DNA of 64,000 bases, from the NCBI RefSeq assembly GCF_024834045.1, contig NZ_JANUXW010000003.1:1-64000 (forward strand). The letters are read 5' to 3'. The translations under genes were made by a program, and so were the position numbers. Source of the stretch: Neisseria montereyensis (lineage in GTDB: Bacteria > Pseudomonadota > Gammaproteobacteria > Burkholderiales > Neisseriaceae). Positions 27,324 to 36,878 of the stretch are shown here, piece by piece; position 1 is the stretch's first letter; each line of letters begins with the position of its first letter. The notes beneath the pieces are model-generated. The model worked only from the letters and a program-made list of their open reading frames with translations. It was not told the DNA's origin and made no database searches.

Positions 27324-30300
27324 TTACTTCACCGGAGTATCCATCCAGTCCACTTTATTCATTTTACGCACAATCACCCATTCGTCGCGGTTGGAGCCGA
27401 CGGTGCCGTAGTAGTTGAAGCCGTAGGCCAGCTGGGCGTAGCCGCCGATCATGTGGGTGGGCTTCAGAATGGCGCGGGTAACGGAATTGTGGATGCCGCC
27501 GCGTTTTTTCGAAACTTCGCCCGCGGGGGTGTGGACGATTTTTTCCTGTGCGTGATACATCAGGATCATGGTTTCGGGTATGCGCTGGCTGACCACGGCG
27601 CGGCAGGCGATGGTGCCGTTGGCGTTGAATACTTCTACCCAGTCGTTATCGACAATGCCCGCCCGTTTGGCATCGGCTTCGGAAAGCCATACATGCGGGC
27701 CGCCGCGCGAGAGGGTGAGCATGCGCAGGTTTTCGGAATAGGTGCTGTGGATGCCCCATTTTTGGTGCGGCGTTAGGAAATTCAGGGTGATTTCTTTGTT
27801 GCCGTTGGGGTGTTTGCCCAAAAGCTTGCGGGTGGTTTTGAAGTCGACGGCGGGCTTGTATACGCATAGGTGTTCGCCGAAATCGCGCATCCATTTATGG
27901 TCTTGGTAGAACTGTTGGCGACCGGTGAGGGTGCGCCACGGAATCAGTTCGTGTACGTTGGTATAGCCGGCGTTGTAACACACTTCTTCGCTTTCCACGC
28001 CTGACCAAATCGGTGAGGTAACGATTTTGCGCGGTTGGGCAACGATATCGCGGAAGCGGATTTGGGTGTGTTCGCTCGATTGAATCAGGTGCGAATGGTC
28101 GCGGCCGGTAACCTTGCTGAGTGACTGCCAAGCTTTAACGGCAACGTGGCCGTTGGTTTCGGGTGCCAAAGTCAGAATCATTTCGGCGGCATCAATGGCG
28201 CTGTCGATTTTCGGCTGGCCTTTGCCTACGCCTTCGCTGCGTACGCCGTTGAGTTTGCGTAAAAATTCTACTTCGGGCTCGGTTTTCCATGCCAAGCCTT
28301 TGCCGTTGTTGTTGACTTTTTCAAGCAGGGGGCCGACCGAGGTGAATTTGTCGTAAACCGCGCCGTAATCGCGTTCGACTACGGTAACGGCAGGCATGGT
28401 TTTGCCGGGCACGGGGTCGCATTCGCCGTGTTTCCAGTCTTTGGGGTCGAACGGTTGGCCGAGCTCTTGCGGGCTGTCGTGCATTAATGGGGTTAACACG
28501 ATATCTTTGCGTACGCCGAGATAGTCTTTGGCGATTTCGCTGAATTTTTTGGCAAAGCCTTTGTAGATTTCCCAGTCGCTTTTGCTTTGCCATAAGGGTT
28601 GCACGGCTTCGCTGAGGGGATGGATAAACGGGTGCATATCCGATGTGTTTAAGTCGTCTTTTTCATACCATGTTGCGGTCGGCAAAACGATATCGCCATA
28701 CAGGCAGGTGGTGGACATGCGGAAATCGAGCACGGTGAGTAAGTCGAGCTTGCCTTCGGCGGCGGGGCGCACGTTGATTTCAGACGGCTTGATACATTCG
28801 TCTTCATTTTCGTCGTTTAATACGGCGTTTTGCGTGCCCAACAGGTATTTCAGGAAATACTCGTGGCCTTTGGCAGACGAGCCGAGCAGGTTGGAACGCC
28901 ATACGAATAGGTTGCGCGGGAAGTTTTGCGGGTTGTCGGGATCATTGCAGGCCATATCCAGCGAACCGTCTTTCAGACGGCCTGCGATATAGGCGCCGGC
29001 ATCGCTGCCCGCAGCGGCGGCCTGATCGGCAATATCCAACGGGTTGGCGCTTAACTGCGGTGCGCTGGGCAGCCAGCCCATGCGCTCGGCTTTGGCGTTG
29101 TAGTCGATCATCGATAATCGGCCCATGCTGCCGTCGGCATTAGTGGCAAGGATTTCGTCGGCATGTACTTTTTCATGCCGCCATTGGCTGGTGTGGGCGT
29201 AGAAAAAGGATGTGCCGTTCATTTGGCGGGGCGGGCGGTGCCAGTCGGTGGCGAAGGCCAGCGGAATCCAGCCCGATTGCGGACGCAGTTTTTCCTGACC
29301 GACATAATGGCACCAACCGCCGCCGGATTTGCCGATACAGCCGCACATCATCAACATGTTAATAATGCCGCGGTAGGCCATATCCATATGATACCAGTGG
29401 TTTAAGCCGGCACCGACAATCACCATACTGCGGCCTTCGGTGTCGTGGGCGTTTTGGGCAAACTCGCGGGCAACCTGAATCACTAATTCGGGTTTGACGC
29501 CGGTGTGTTTTTCCTGCCATGCGGGGGTATAGGGTTGATCGTCGAAATAGTCTTGGGCGATATTGTCGCCGCCTAAGCCGTTGTCGATACCGTAGTTGGC
29601 AACCATCAGGTCGAATACGGTGGCGACCAAAGCGGTTTCGCCGTTAGACAGAGGAATGCGTTTGGCGGGCACTTTGCGGTAGAGGATATCGTCGTGCTCG
29701 CCGCCGAAGTAGGTAAAGCCGACATCGACAATTTCATCGGCACGCTCTTTTAGGGATAACGCGGCTTGAATGTCTTTTTCTTGGGCGCAGTTTTCCAGAT
29801 TCCATTTTTGGCTGCCGTCCCAACGGAAACCGATAGAGCCGTTGGGCAGACAGAGGCCGTCTGAAAGCTCGTCCCAAACCAATGTTTTCCAATCGGCGTT
29901 TTGTTCTGCGTCGAATCCGCCAAGCTCGGATGCGCGTAGGAAGTATTGCGGCGCATAGCCGCTGCCTTCGGCATTCAGGCGTACCAGCATCGGCATATCG
30001 GTTAGGCGGCGTACATAATCGGTAAAATATGGGGAAGGGTTGTCGAGATGGAATTCTTTCAGAATCACATGCCCCATCGCCATGGCCAAGGCGGCATCGG
30101 TGCCTTGTTTGGGTGCCAGCCAGATGTCGCCGAATTTGGCCATTTCGCCGTAGTCGGAAGAAACGGCAACGGTTTTGGTGCCTTTGTAGCGCACTTCGGT
30201 ATAGAAGTGGGCGTCTGGCGTGCGTGTCAGCGGTACGTTGGAACCCCACACCAGCAGATAGTTGGCGTTATACCAGTCGGCCGATTCGGCGACGTCTGTT

Positions 30301-31001
30301 TGTTCGCCCCAAACCTGCGGGCTGGCGGGCGGTAAGTCGCAATACCAGTCGTAAAACGACAGGCACACGCCGCCGAGCAGGGAAAGGTAGCGTGTACCCG
30401 CCGCATAGCTGACCATAGACATGGCGGGAATCGGTGAAAAGCCGATAACGCGGTCGGGGCCGTAGTTTTTAATGGTGTAGGCATTGGCGGCGGCGATGAT
30501 TTCATTGGCTTCGTCCCAGTTTGTGCGTACAAATCCGCCTAAGCCGCGCTGGGTTTTGTAGGCTTGGGCGCGGTTTTTGTCTTCGACAATGGAAGCCCAT
30601 GCCTCAATCGGGGCTAGGGTTTTGCGCGCTTCGCGCCACATTTCGGCCAATACGCCGCGCATCATCGGGTATTTGACGCGTTGGGCGGAATAGACATACC
30701 AACTGTATGACGCACCGCGCGGGCAGCCGCGGGGTTCGTGATTGGGCAGGTCGGGGCGGGTGCGCGGGTAGTCGGTCTGTTGGGTTTCCCAAGTAATCAG
30801 GCCGTTTTTAACATAAACTTTCCAACTGCACGAACCGGTACAGTTCACCCCGTGGGTGGAACGCACGACTTTATCGTGCTGCCAGCGGCTGCGGTAGGCG
30901 TTTTCCCATTTACGGTCTTCCAGGGTAACCACGCCGTGCCCGTTGGCAAAGGGTTCGTGGGTTCTGCTGAGAAACTTCAGGCGGTCTAAGAAATGGCTCA
31001 T
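27324..31001 (-). CDS. narG: Respiratory nitrate reductase alpha subunit
   Basis: 1225-aa molybdopterin catalytic subunit that reduces nitrate to nitrite with quinol electrons passed via NarI and NarH on the cytoplasmic side of the membrane. The FS0 cluster ligands are His50, Cys54, Cys58 and Cys93 (STHGVNCTGSCSW, EPRGCPRGASYSW), at the same numbers as E. coli NarG. The SFYDWYCDLP segment carries the Mo-ligand Asp. It appears full length and open, with a good ribosome site (ATAAGGAACCAGTC). Oddly, narH, narJ and narI do not follow: a terminator and a restriction islet do. Three DUS lie inside the gene (near 28780, 28970 and 29850). No clear FNR box upstream. Confidence 0.95.
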   Translation of the reverse strand: MSHFLDRLKFLSRTHEPFANGHGVVTLEDRKWENAYRSRWQHDKVVRSTHGVNCTGSCSWKVYVKNGLITWETQQTDYPRTRPDLPNHEPRGCPRGASYSWYVYSAQRVKYPMMRGVLAEMWREARKTLAPIEAWASIVEDKNRAQAYKTQRGLGGFVRTNWDEANEIIAAANAYTIKNYGPDRVIGFSPIPAMSMVSYAAGTRYLSLLGGVCLSFYDWYCDLPPASPQVWGEQTDVAESADWYNANYLLVWGSNVPLTRTPDAHFYTEVRYKGTKTVAVSSDYGEMAKFGDIWLAPKQGTDAALAMAMGHVILKEFHLDNPSPYFTDYVRRLTDMPMLVRLNAEGSGYAPQYFLRASELGGFDAEQNADWKTLVWDELSDGLCLPNGSIGFRWDGSQKWNLENCAQEKDIQAALSLKERADEIVDVGFTYFGGEHDDILYRKVPAKRIPLSNGETALVATVFDLMVANYGIDNGLGGDNIAQDYFDDQPYTPAWQEKHTGVKPELVIQVAREFAQNAHDTEGRSMVIVGAGLNHWYHMDMAYRGIINMLMMCGCIGKSGGGWCHYVGQEKLRPQSGWIPLAFATDWHRPPRQMNGTSFFYAHTSQWRHEKVHADEILATNADGSMGRLSMIDYNAKAERMGWLPSAPQLSANPLDIADQAAAAGSDAGAYIAGRLKDGSLDMACNDPDNPQNFPRNLFVWRSNLLGSSAKGHEYFLKYLLGTQNAVLNDENEDECIKPSEINVRPAAEGKLDLLTVLDFRMSTTCLYGDIVLPTATWYEKDDLNTSDMHPFIHPLSEAVQPLWQSKSDWEIYKGFAKKFSEIAKDYLGVRKDIVLTPLMHDSPQELGQPFDPKDWKHGECDPVPGKTMPAVTVVERDYGAVYDKFTSVGPLLEKVNNNGKGLAWKTEPEVEFLRKLNGVRSEGVGKGQPKIDSAIDAAEMILTLAPETNGHVAVKAWQSLSKVTGRDHSHLIQSSEHTQIRFRDIVAQPRKIVTSPIWSGVESEEVCYNAGYTNVHELIPWRTLTGRQQFYQDHKWMRDFGEHLCVYKPAVDFKTTRKLLGKHPNGNKEITLNFLTPHQKWGIHSTYSENLRMLTLSRGGPHVWLSEADAKRAGIVDNDWVEVFNANGTIACRAVVSQRIPETMILMYHAQEKIVHTPAGEVSKKRGGIHNSVTRAILKPTHMIGGYAQLAYGFNYYGTVGSNRDEWVIVRKMNKVDWMDTPVK

Positions 31002-31283
31002 GACTGGTTCCTTATGCTTTATTATTGCTTATTTGCCCGACGGCTTGAGGCCGTCTGAAAATATTTTTTGACACTTTGAAATATAAAGCAGTTGTTGCGT
31101 GGAAAATATGCACCGAAAGGGCTTGAAGACGACAGCAAAAGGCGGATAGGGAAACCGCTTTTTAATTATCAGGCTAGTTCTTTGGAAGTATGGGGCGGGG
31201 GTAATCATAATAGGATGGGTTTGAGTTAGGCAGGCCGTCTGAATATTTTTTCAGACGGCCTGAAGTTGTTTGGCTGGAATCGT

Positions 31284-32189
31284 TTAAAAGTTAACTAAAG
31301 CTTTTTCAATATAAGTGTGTAGGAATTGGCTGAATGTTTGCGCGGCGGGGGAGGCGGCACGGTGTTTTAGTCGGTAAATATAAAAACTGCGCTTCACCTG
31401 CGGCCGCCCTAACGGCCGCATTACCAAGCCGTGTTGCCGTACCCAATCGGCGGCGTAGGGCAGGCACATGGTAATACCTAATCCTGCTTTGGTCATGCCC
31501 AAGGCGGTAGACAGGAAATTGACCCTGTATCGGGGCTGATTAATATAGTTGGCGGCTTGCTGGGGCAGGTTAGCGGCCAGCCGGTCGGTAAAGGGGCTGC
31601 TGAGGGTAATCAGGGCTTCGTCGGCCAAATCTTTCCAGTTAATAATGTTTTTGCCCGCCAACCGGTGTTCGGGCCGGACTACCAGAAAAAAGGGCAGGCT
31701 GAATAGAAAGTCGGATTCGATGTCGCTGCCGTGGGTACGCTCCGGGCCCAAGCCGAAATCGACTTCGCCGTCTTTAACACGCTGTAATACCTGTTCGACA
31801 TTGCAGTCGATAAGGTTGGCTTGGATATCGGGATATTGTTCTTTAAACCCCGCCAGTACGGCGGGTAGGGCGGAGGCGGCCAGTTGCTGGGAAACGGCCA
31901 GGTGAACCTGCCCTTTATGGAAGTTTTTCAGGTTTTGCAATTCGATATCCAATGCTTCCACTTCGTTGAGAATGCGCTGAACTTGGGGCAGCAGTTTGTT
32001 GCCATAACCGGAAAGGTGTAGCTTGCGGGTGGTACGGTCGAAAAGGGTAACCTCCCAATTTTTTTCCAATTCTTTAATCAGCCCGCTGAGTGCGGATTGG
32101 GTAAGATACAGTGATTCTGCCGCACGGGTAAAACTACCGTATTCGGCAACAGCGATAAATGCTCTTAATTGTCGTAGGGTTATATTCAT
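31284..32189 (-). CDS. LysR family regulator divergent from the hpd cluster
   Basis: 301 aa. N-terminal HTH: LRQLRAFIAVAEYGSFTRAA, then ESLYLTQSALSGLIKELEKN. The C-terminal effector domain runs from about residue 92 (QVHLAVSQQLAASALPAVL). Its start is 182 bases from that of hpd, on the opposite strand, the usual layout for a LysR regulator and its target. The shared region has an ATAC-N7-GTAT box at 32263-32277. It probably responds to a tyrosine-pathway intermediate; that is inference. Confidence 0.9.
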   Translation of the reverse strand: MNITLRQLRAFIAVAEYGSFTRAAESLYLTQSALSGLIKELEKNWEVTLFDRTTRKLHLSGYGNKLLPQVQRILNEVEALDIELQNLKNFHKGQVHLAVSQQLAASALPAVLAGFKEQYPDIQANLIDCNVEQVLQRVKDGEVDFGLGPERTHGSDIESDFLFSLPFFLVVRPEHRLAGKNIINWKDLADEALITLSSPFTDRLAANLPQQAANYINQPRYRVNFLSTALGMTKAGLGITMCLPYAADWVRQHGLVMRPLGRPQVKRSFYIYRLKHRAASPAAQTFSQFLHTYIEKALVNF

Positions 32190-32262
32190 AAATTTTTTTA
32201 ATAAATGGATTGTAAAAAACTGATTGTCTAATAAATAATAGCCGCTTTATGATTTATTCGAT

Positions 32263-32277
32263 ATACTGTTTTCGTAT
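32263..32277. promoter_or_regulatory. LysR-type box between lysR and hpd
   Basis: ATAC-N7-GTAT, containing the T-N11-A core of LysR operators. It lies about 75 bases upstream of the lysR start and 95 upstream of hpd, a suitable place for both autoregulation and activation of hpd. Confidence 0.5.
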
Positions 32278-32371
32278 AGAGTAATTATTTTAGTATCGGA
32301 AAGCCTGATAAAACGGTTGTTTTGCCGAACGGATATTTGACTCTGCCAATTCTGCCGAGAGGAGAAATATA

Positions 32372-33451
32372 ATGGCCGATTTGTTTGAAAACCCTATGGG
32401 TTTATGCGGATTTGAATTTGTTGAGTTTGCCTCGCCCAAAGCGGACGTTTTAGAGCCTTTGTTTGAAAAAATGGGCTTTACCTTAGTGGCGCGGCACCGT
32501 TCGAAAGATGTCTTGCTGTATCGTCAGGGCGGTATTAATTTTATTGTCAACCGCGAGCCGAAAAGCCATGCGGCATACTTTGCCGCCGAACACGGCCCGG
32601 CTGCATGCGGTATGGCTTTCCGTGTGCGTGATGCGCATCTGGCTTATAAGCGGGCTTTGGAATTGGGTGCGCAGCCGATTGAAATTCCGACTTCGGTTAT
32701 GGAGTTGCGCTTGCCTGCTATCAAGGGCATAGGCGGGGCGCCGCTTTATCTTATCGACCGTTTTGAAGAAGGTCGTTCTATTTACGATATCGATTTTGAA
32801 TTTCTGCCCGATGTCGACCGCCATCCGGTCGGACACGGTTTGAAAATCGTCGATCACCTCACCCACAATGTTTATCGCGGCCGCATGGATTTTTGGGCCG
32901 GCTTCTACGAAAAATTATTTAACTTCAAAGAAATCCGTTATTTCGACATTAAAGGCGAATATACCGGCCTCACCAGCCGCGCGATGACCGCGCCGGACGG
33001 CCTTATCCGTATTCCGTTAAATGAAGAAGCCAAGCAGGGCGGCGGTCAGATTGAAGAATATCTGATGCAGTTTGGCGGCGAGGGTATTCAGCATATTGCA
33101 TTGTTGAGCGATAACCTGCCGGATACTATCGACCGCTTGCGTGCAGCCGGTATCCCTTTAATGAGTGCGCCGGTGGATGCGTATTATGAAATGCTGGACG
33201 AACGCCTACCCGGACACGGCGAGCCGGTATCCGAATTGCAGGCACGCGGTATTTTGCTGGATGGTACGACCGAGGGCGATGAGCCGCGCTTGTTGTTGCA
33301 GATTTTTTCAGAAACCTTGCTGGGTCCGGTATTTTTCGAGTTTATTCAACGCAAAGGGGATTATCGCGAAGGTTTTGGGGAAGGCAATTTTAAAGCTTTG
33401 TTCGAGTCGCTCGAACGCGATCAAATCCGTCGCGGAGCATTGGCAGTATGA
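32372..33451 (+). CDS. hpd: 4-hydroxyphenylpyruvate dioxygenase
   Basis: 359-aa Fe(II) enzyme of the VOC fold that converts 4-hydroxyphenylpyruvate and O2 to homogentisate and CO2, the second step of tyrosine breakdown. Metal ligands appear as His162 (DHLTHNV), His241 (GEGIQHIAL) and Glu323 ([10 protein letters not shown]), one off from the Pseudomonas enzyme. The C-terminal [18 protein letters not shown] helix is the HPPD hallmark that gates the active site. Strong ribosome site (GAGAGGAGAAATATA). It heads the aromatic cluster, and product removal depends on the downstream genes. Confidence 0.96.
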   Translation: MADLFENPMGLCGFEFVEFASPKADVLEPLFEKMGFTLVARHRSKDVLLYRQGGINFIVNREPKSHAAYFAAEHGPAACGMAFRVRDAHLAYKRALELGAQPIEIPTSVMELRLPAIKGIGGAPLYLIDRFEEGRSIYDIDFEFLPDVDRHPVGHGLKIVDHLTHNVYRGRMDFWAGFYEKLFNFKEIRYFDIKGEYTGLTSRAMTAPDGLIRIPLNEEAKQGGGQIEEYLMQFGGEGIQHIALLSDNLPDTIDRLRAAGIPLMSAPVDAYYEMLDERLPGHGEPVSELQARGILLDGTTEGDEPRLLLQIFSETLLGPVFFEFIQRKGDYREGFGEGNFKALFESLERDQIRRGALAV

Positions 33452-33526
33452 TTTTTCTGTTAATATATGATTAATCACGGCTGGTCCGTGGTTGTGATAT
33501 GAAAATTTTGATATAGGATAGCCGAT

Positions 33527-33546
33527 AATGCATGATGATATGCATT
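33527..33546. promoter_or_regulatory. Perfect dyad upstream of the MFS gene
   Basis: AATGCAT-N6-ATGCATT, about 120 bases before the MFS start, with a second palindrome ATGATCAT nearby (about 33566). It may be an operator for a promoter inside the cluster; the binding protein is unknown. Confidence 0.35.
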
Positions 33547-33665
33547 TATCTAAATGTCGAAATCATGATCATAATTTGGTCATAAATTTGAGTTGTCGAA
33601 ATATTTTCGATTGTGTATTTCATTAGAATCAAAAATGATATTGTAAGAATGAAGGAGAAATAGTT

Positions 33666-34985
33666 ATGTCCGCTCTTCCTCGTGTATCTGACGTCATCAA
33701 TAAATACCCTTTGGGTAAGCGTCAGTACATTATTTTGATTATTTGCGCTATTTTGATGATATTGGACGGCTTCGATGTACAATCTATCAGCTATGCCGCA
33801 CCTGCTATTTTGCAAGATTGGCAGATTGAGAAATCCCAATTGGGTACGGTATTTGGTGCAGGTTTATTCGGCTTATTTATCGGATCGTTGATATTCAGCT
33901 ATCTGTCGGATAAATTAGGCCGCCGGCCGGTATTGTTGTGGTCGACCCTGTTTTTTGCCGTGTGTATGATTGCTACGGCATTCGTGCAAAACATTGAACA
34001 ATTGATTGTATTGCGTTTCGTTACCGGATTGGGTTTGGGCGCGATTATGCCGAATGCGATGGCGTTGTGTGGTGAGATTACACCGCAAAAACAACGGGTT
34101 TCGGTGATGATGTTTATTTCCTGCGGATTTACCGTCGGTGCGATGTTCGGCGGATTTCTTGCCGCCATTCTGATTCCGAACTTCGGTTGGCAGTCTGTTT
34201 TCTTCGTGGGCGGTATTTTCCCGGCTATTTTGGTTATTTTCATGCTGAAATACCTTCCCGAATCTCTGCAATATCTGGTTTTGCATAAACCGGAAAGCCC
34301 GAAAATACGTTCTTCATTAGAGGCTTTCTACCCCGGCAAAGAGTTACCTGAGCGTTTTGAAGCGGTTAAAGCGGAAAGCAGTATGCCGGTTAAGGCATTA
34401 TTTGAGCATGGCCGCCACCGTTTTACATTCAGTATCTGGGCCATCAGTTTGCTGAATATGATTGCCCTGTATTTCCTATCAAGCTGGTTGCCGACTTTGG
34501 CCAAGTTGACCGGTATGTCTTTAGAGGCATCCGTATTATTAGGCGCAACGTTGCAATTGGGCGGTACGGTCGGTACGATTTTAATGGGTCTGTTAATTGA
34601 CCGGGTCGGTTTCCACAGAATTTTGGTTCCCTGTTATGTGATTGCAGCTGCAGGTATTGCTTTATTGGGCGGTACGGTCAATATGATTTGGTTGTTCTTT
34701 ATCGTTGTATTTATTATCGGCTTTACCGTTATCGGCGGGCAACCTGCCATTAATGCGATGGCTGCCGATTATTATCCTACCGAATCCAGAACCACAGGTG
34801 TGGGTTGGAGTTTGGCTGCAGGACGTATCGGTTCGATTATCGGTCCGGTATTGGGCGGATGGTTGATGCAGAATGAGAATTTGGAGCCTCACCAATTATT
34901 CTATATCGTTGCTGTTCCTTCCGTTTTTATTGTACTTGTTTTCTTATTGCAAAAATATTTAGGTATCCAAAAACATACCTCCTGA
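33666..34985 (+). CDS. MFS aromatic acid:H+ symporter (AAHS family)
   Basis: 439-aa transporter with 12 predicted membrane segments. It carries the AAHS signature DGFDVQ in the first helix (needed for substrate/proton coupling in PcaK-like proteins) and the MFS loop motif LSDKLGRRPVLLWS. Family members import benzoate-type acids such as 4-hydroxybenzoate or protocatechuate. In this cluster the likely substrate is a hydroxyphenyl acid (homogentisate or 4-hydroxyphenylpyruvate); this is inference. Ribosome site GAAGGAGAAATAG. Only 53 bases separate it from the VOC gene. Confidence 0.87.
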   Translation: MSALPRVSDVINKYPLGKRQYIILIICAILMILDGFDVQSISYAAPAILQDWQIEKSQLGTVFGAGLFGLFIGSLIFSYLSDKLGRRPVLLWSTLFFAVCMIATAFVQNIEQLIVLRFVTGLGLGAIMPNAMALCGEITPQKQRVSVMMFISCGFTVGAMFGGFLAAILIPNFGWQSVFFVGGIFPAILVIFMLKYLPESLQYLVLHKPESPKIRSSLEAFYPGKELPERFEAVKAESSMPVKALFEHGRHRFTFSIWAISLLNMIALYFLSSWLPTLAKLTGMSLEASVLLGATLQLGGTVGTILMGLLIDRVGFHRILVPCYVIAAAGIALLGGTVNMIWLFFIVVFIIGFTVIGGQPAINAMAADYYPTESRTTGVGWSLAAGRIGSIIGPVLGGWLMQNENLEPHQLFYIVAVPSVFIVLVFLLQKYLGIQKHTS

Positions 34986-35038
34986 TTTTTCTATAAACAA
35001 TTACGATTTTTATTGTTGTCACAAAAAGGAGAAATGTG

Positions 35039-35584
35039 ATGAGTATTACCCAAGGCGTACACCACGTAGCGTATCGTTGTAAAGACGCTAAAGAAACCGT
35101 TGAATGGTATAAAAAACACTTGGATATGGATTTTGTATTGGCGATTGCGGAAGACAAAGTCCCCTCTACCGGAGAACCTGATCCGTATATGCATATCTTT
35201 ATCGATGTGGGCGGTGGCAATATTTTGGCTTTTTTTGAATTGCCGACTAAACCGGAAATGGGACACGACCCCAATACACCGCTATGGACACAACATCTGG
35301 CTTTGAAAGTAGCCGATATGGATACTCTGCTGGCCACTAAAGAAAGACTGGAAGCCGGTGGTGTGGATGTATTGGGGCCGGTAAACCATACGTTGTTCCA
35401 ATCTATTTATTTCTTTGATCCCAGCGGCCACCGTATCGAATTGGCTTGCGATATCAGTACGCCGAAAATGAACCGTGCGCTGGATAAAGTGAAATGGGAG
35501 ATGATTAACGAGTGGGCGGAAACCAAACGTGCGCCGCAGCATGCACGTTGGATTCACGATGGTACCGAACCGCCGGAAGTGTAA
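35039..35584 (+). CDS. VOC-family metalloprotein, candidate ring-cleavage dioxygenase
   Basis: 181 aa with two beta-alpha-beta3 modules of the vicinal oxygen chelate fold. A full metal site is visible: His8 or His9 (GVHHVAYRC), Glu67 (ILAFFELP), His86 (WTQHLALKV) and Glu134 (SGHRIELAC), so one mononuclear site per chain. The tail from 141 to 181 is helical and charged. The fold serves glyoxalases and extradiol dioxygenases. Its place between an aromatic-acid transporter and an FAH-family hydrolase, in a homogentisate cluster without hmgA, suggests it acts on homogentisate or its cleavage product. Function is inferred. Start ATG 35039 with AAAAAGGAGAAATGTG upstream. Confidence 0.8.
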   Translation: MSITQGVHHVAYRCKDAKETVEWYKKHLDMDFVLAIAEDKVPSTGEPDPYMHIFIDVGGGNILAFFELPTKPEMGHDPNTPLWTQHLALKVADMDTLLATKERLEAGGVDVLGPVNHTLFQSIYFFDPSGHRIELACDISTPKMNRALDKVKWEMINEWAETKRAPQHARWIHDGTEPPEV

Positions 35585-35699
35585 CGGATACTGCTTGATG
35601 ATATGAGCGGTTGGGTTCAAACGGTTTTGTGCCGTTTGAACCCGGTTCGAGATATGCGGATACACCGCAATAATGAAAATGAAATTGAAAGGATAATAA

Positions 35700-36701
35700 A
35701 TGAAACTAGCTACTTTGAAACAAGGCAGTCGCGACGGGCGTTTGGTTGTTGTGAGTCGTGATTTGAGCCGTTATACATTGCCGGAAATTACTACGCTTCA
35801 AGCGGCTTTGGATGATTGGGAGACTGCCAAACCGCAATTGCAAAAAGTTTATGACGAATTAAACGCCGATACATCAAAAGGCGAAGCATTCAATCAAGAA
35901 GCCTGCCATTCGCCGCTGCCGCGTGCGTATCAGTGGGCGGACGGTTCGGCTTACTTGAACCATGTGGAATTGGTGCGTAAAGCGCGTAATTCCGAAGTGC
36001 CCGAATCTTTCTATGATGATCCGTTGATGTATCAAGGCGGTTCGGATAGCTTTATCGGCCCGCGTGACGAAGTGTTGGCCAAACCTGAATGGGGTATTGA
36101 TTTTGAAGCCGAAGTGGTTGTGATTAGCGGCGATTTGAAACAAGGTGCGACACCTGAAGAAGCGGCCAAAGCGATTCGCTTGGTAATGTTGGTGAACGAC
36201 GTTTCTTTGCGTGGTTTGATTCCTGCCGAATTGGCTAAAGGTTTCGGTTTCTTCCAAAGTAAACCCGCCAGTGCGTTTAGCCCGGTAGCCGTAACCCCTG
36301 ATGAATTGGGTGATGCGTGGAAAGACAACAAAGTACACCTGCCGTTGCGCGTTTCATTGAATGATAAACCATTCGGTTTCCCGAATGCCGGTCAGGATAT
36401 GACTTTCGATTTCGGCCGCCTGCTTTCTCATGTGGTGAAAACCCGTAATGCCGTTGCCGGTACGATTGTCGGTTCCGGTACCGTTTCCAACAAACAAGAC
36501 AATCTTTACGGTTCGTCTGTTGAAAACGGCGGTGTCGGCTATTGCTGTTTGGCTGAATTGCGTATGTATGAAACGATTGAAAAAGGCGAGCCGCAAACAT
36601 CGTTTATGCAACATGGCGATGTCGTGTCTATCGAAATGCTGGATGATGCCGGTAATAATATTTTTGGTACCATTATTAATAAAGTAAATACAAAATATTA
36701 A
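35700..36701 (+). CDS. Fumarylacetoacetate hydrolase family protein
   Basis: 333 aa. It hydrolyses a C-C bond of an acylpyruvate/acylacetoacetate; in tyrosine catabolism fumarylacetoacetate gives fumarate and acetoacetate. The metal-site acids appear in WGIDFEAEVVV (Glu136 and Glu138) and LVNDVSLRG (Asp167), with GSGTVSNK and HGDVVSIEM later, all FAH-family features. Length fits the bacterial FahA-like group rather than the roughly 420-aa animal type. With no maleylacetoacetate isomerase gene here, it may accept the maleyl isomer directly; this is untested. A DUS-pair terminator follows at 36713-36750. Confidence 0.88.
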   Translation: MKLATLKQGSRDGRLVVVSRDLSRYTLPEITTLQAALDDWETAKPQLQKVYDELNADTSKGEAFNQEACHSPLPRAYQWADGSAYLNHVELVRKARNSEVPESFYDDPLMYQGGSDSFIGPRDEVLAKPEWGIDFEAEVVVISGDLKQGATPEEAAKAIRLVMLVNDVSLRGLIPAELAKGFGFFQSKPASAFSPVAVTPDELGDAWKDNKVHLPLRVSLNDKPFGFPNAGQDMTFDFGRLLSHVVKTRNAVAGTIVGSGTVSNKQDNLYGSSVENGGVGYCCLAELRMYETIEKGEPQTSFMQHGDVVSIEMLDDAGNNIFGTIINKVNTKY

Positions 36702-36712
36702 TATCAGTGTAT

Positions 36713-36750
36713 AGGCCGTCTGAAAACCGATTAGCGTATTCAGACGGCCT
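36713..36750. terminator. DUS-pair terminator after the FAH gene
   Basis: AGGCCGTCTGAAAA with its complement across a 14-base loop, closing the hpd-MFS-VOC-FAH transcription unit. Confidence 0.75.
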
Positions 36751-36878
36751 CTCGGTTTTATGTTTGTAGAACGATAACATTTCATCATATTCTGTCTGTT
36801 GTGGATAGGAGATACAGATTGAAATAATGCGGAATCAAATACATAGCCCTAGAAAATAATAATAGTAGGAGAAATATC

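Noticed and set aside
31002-31283. FNR site for narG
   Set aside because: No sequence close to TTGAT-N4-ATCAA was found upstream of narG on the minus strand.
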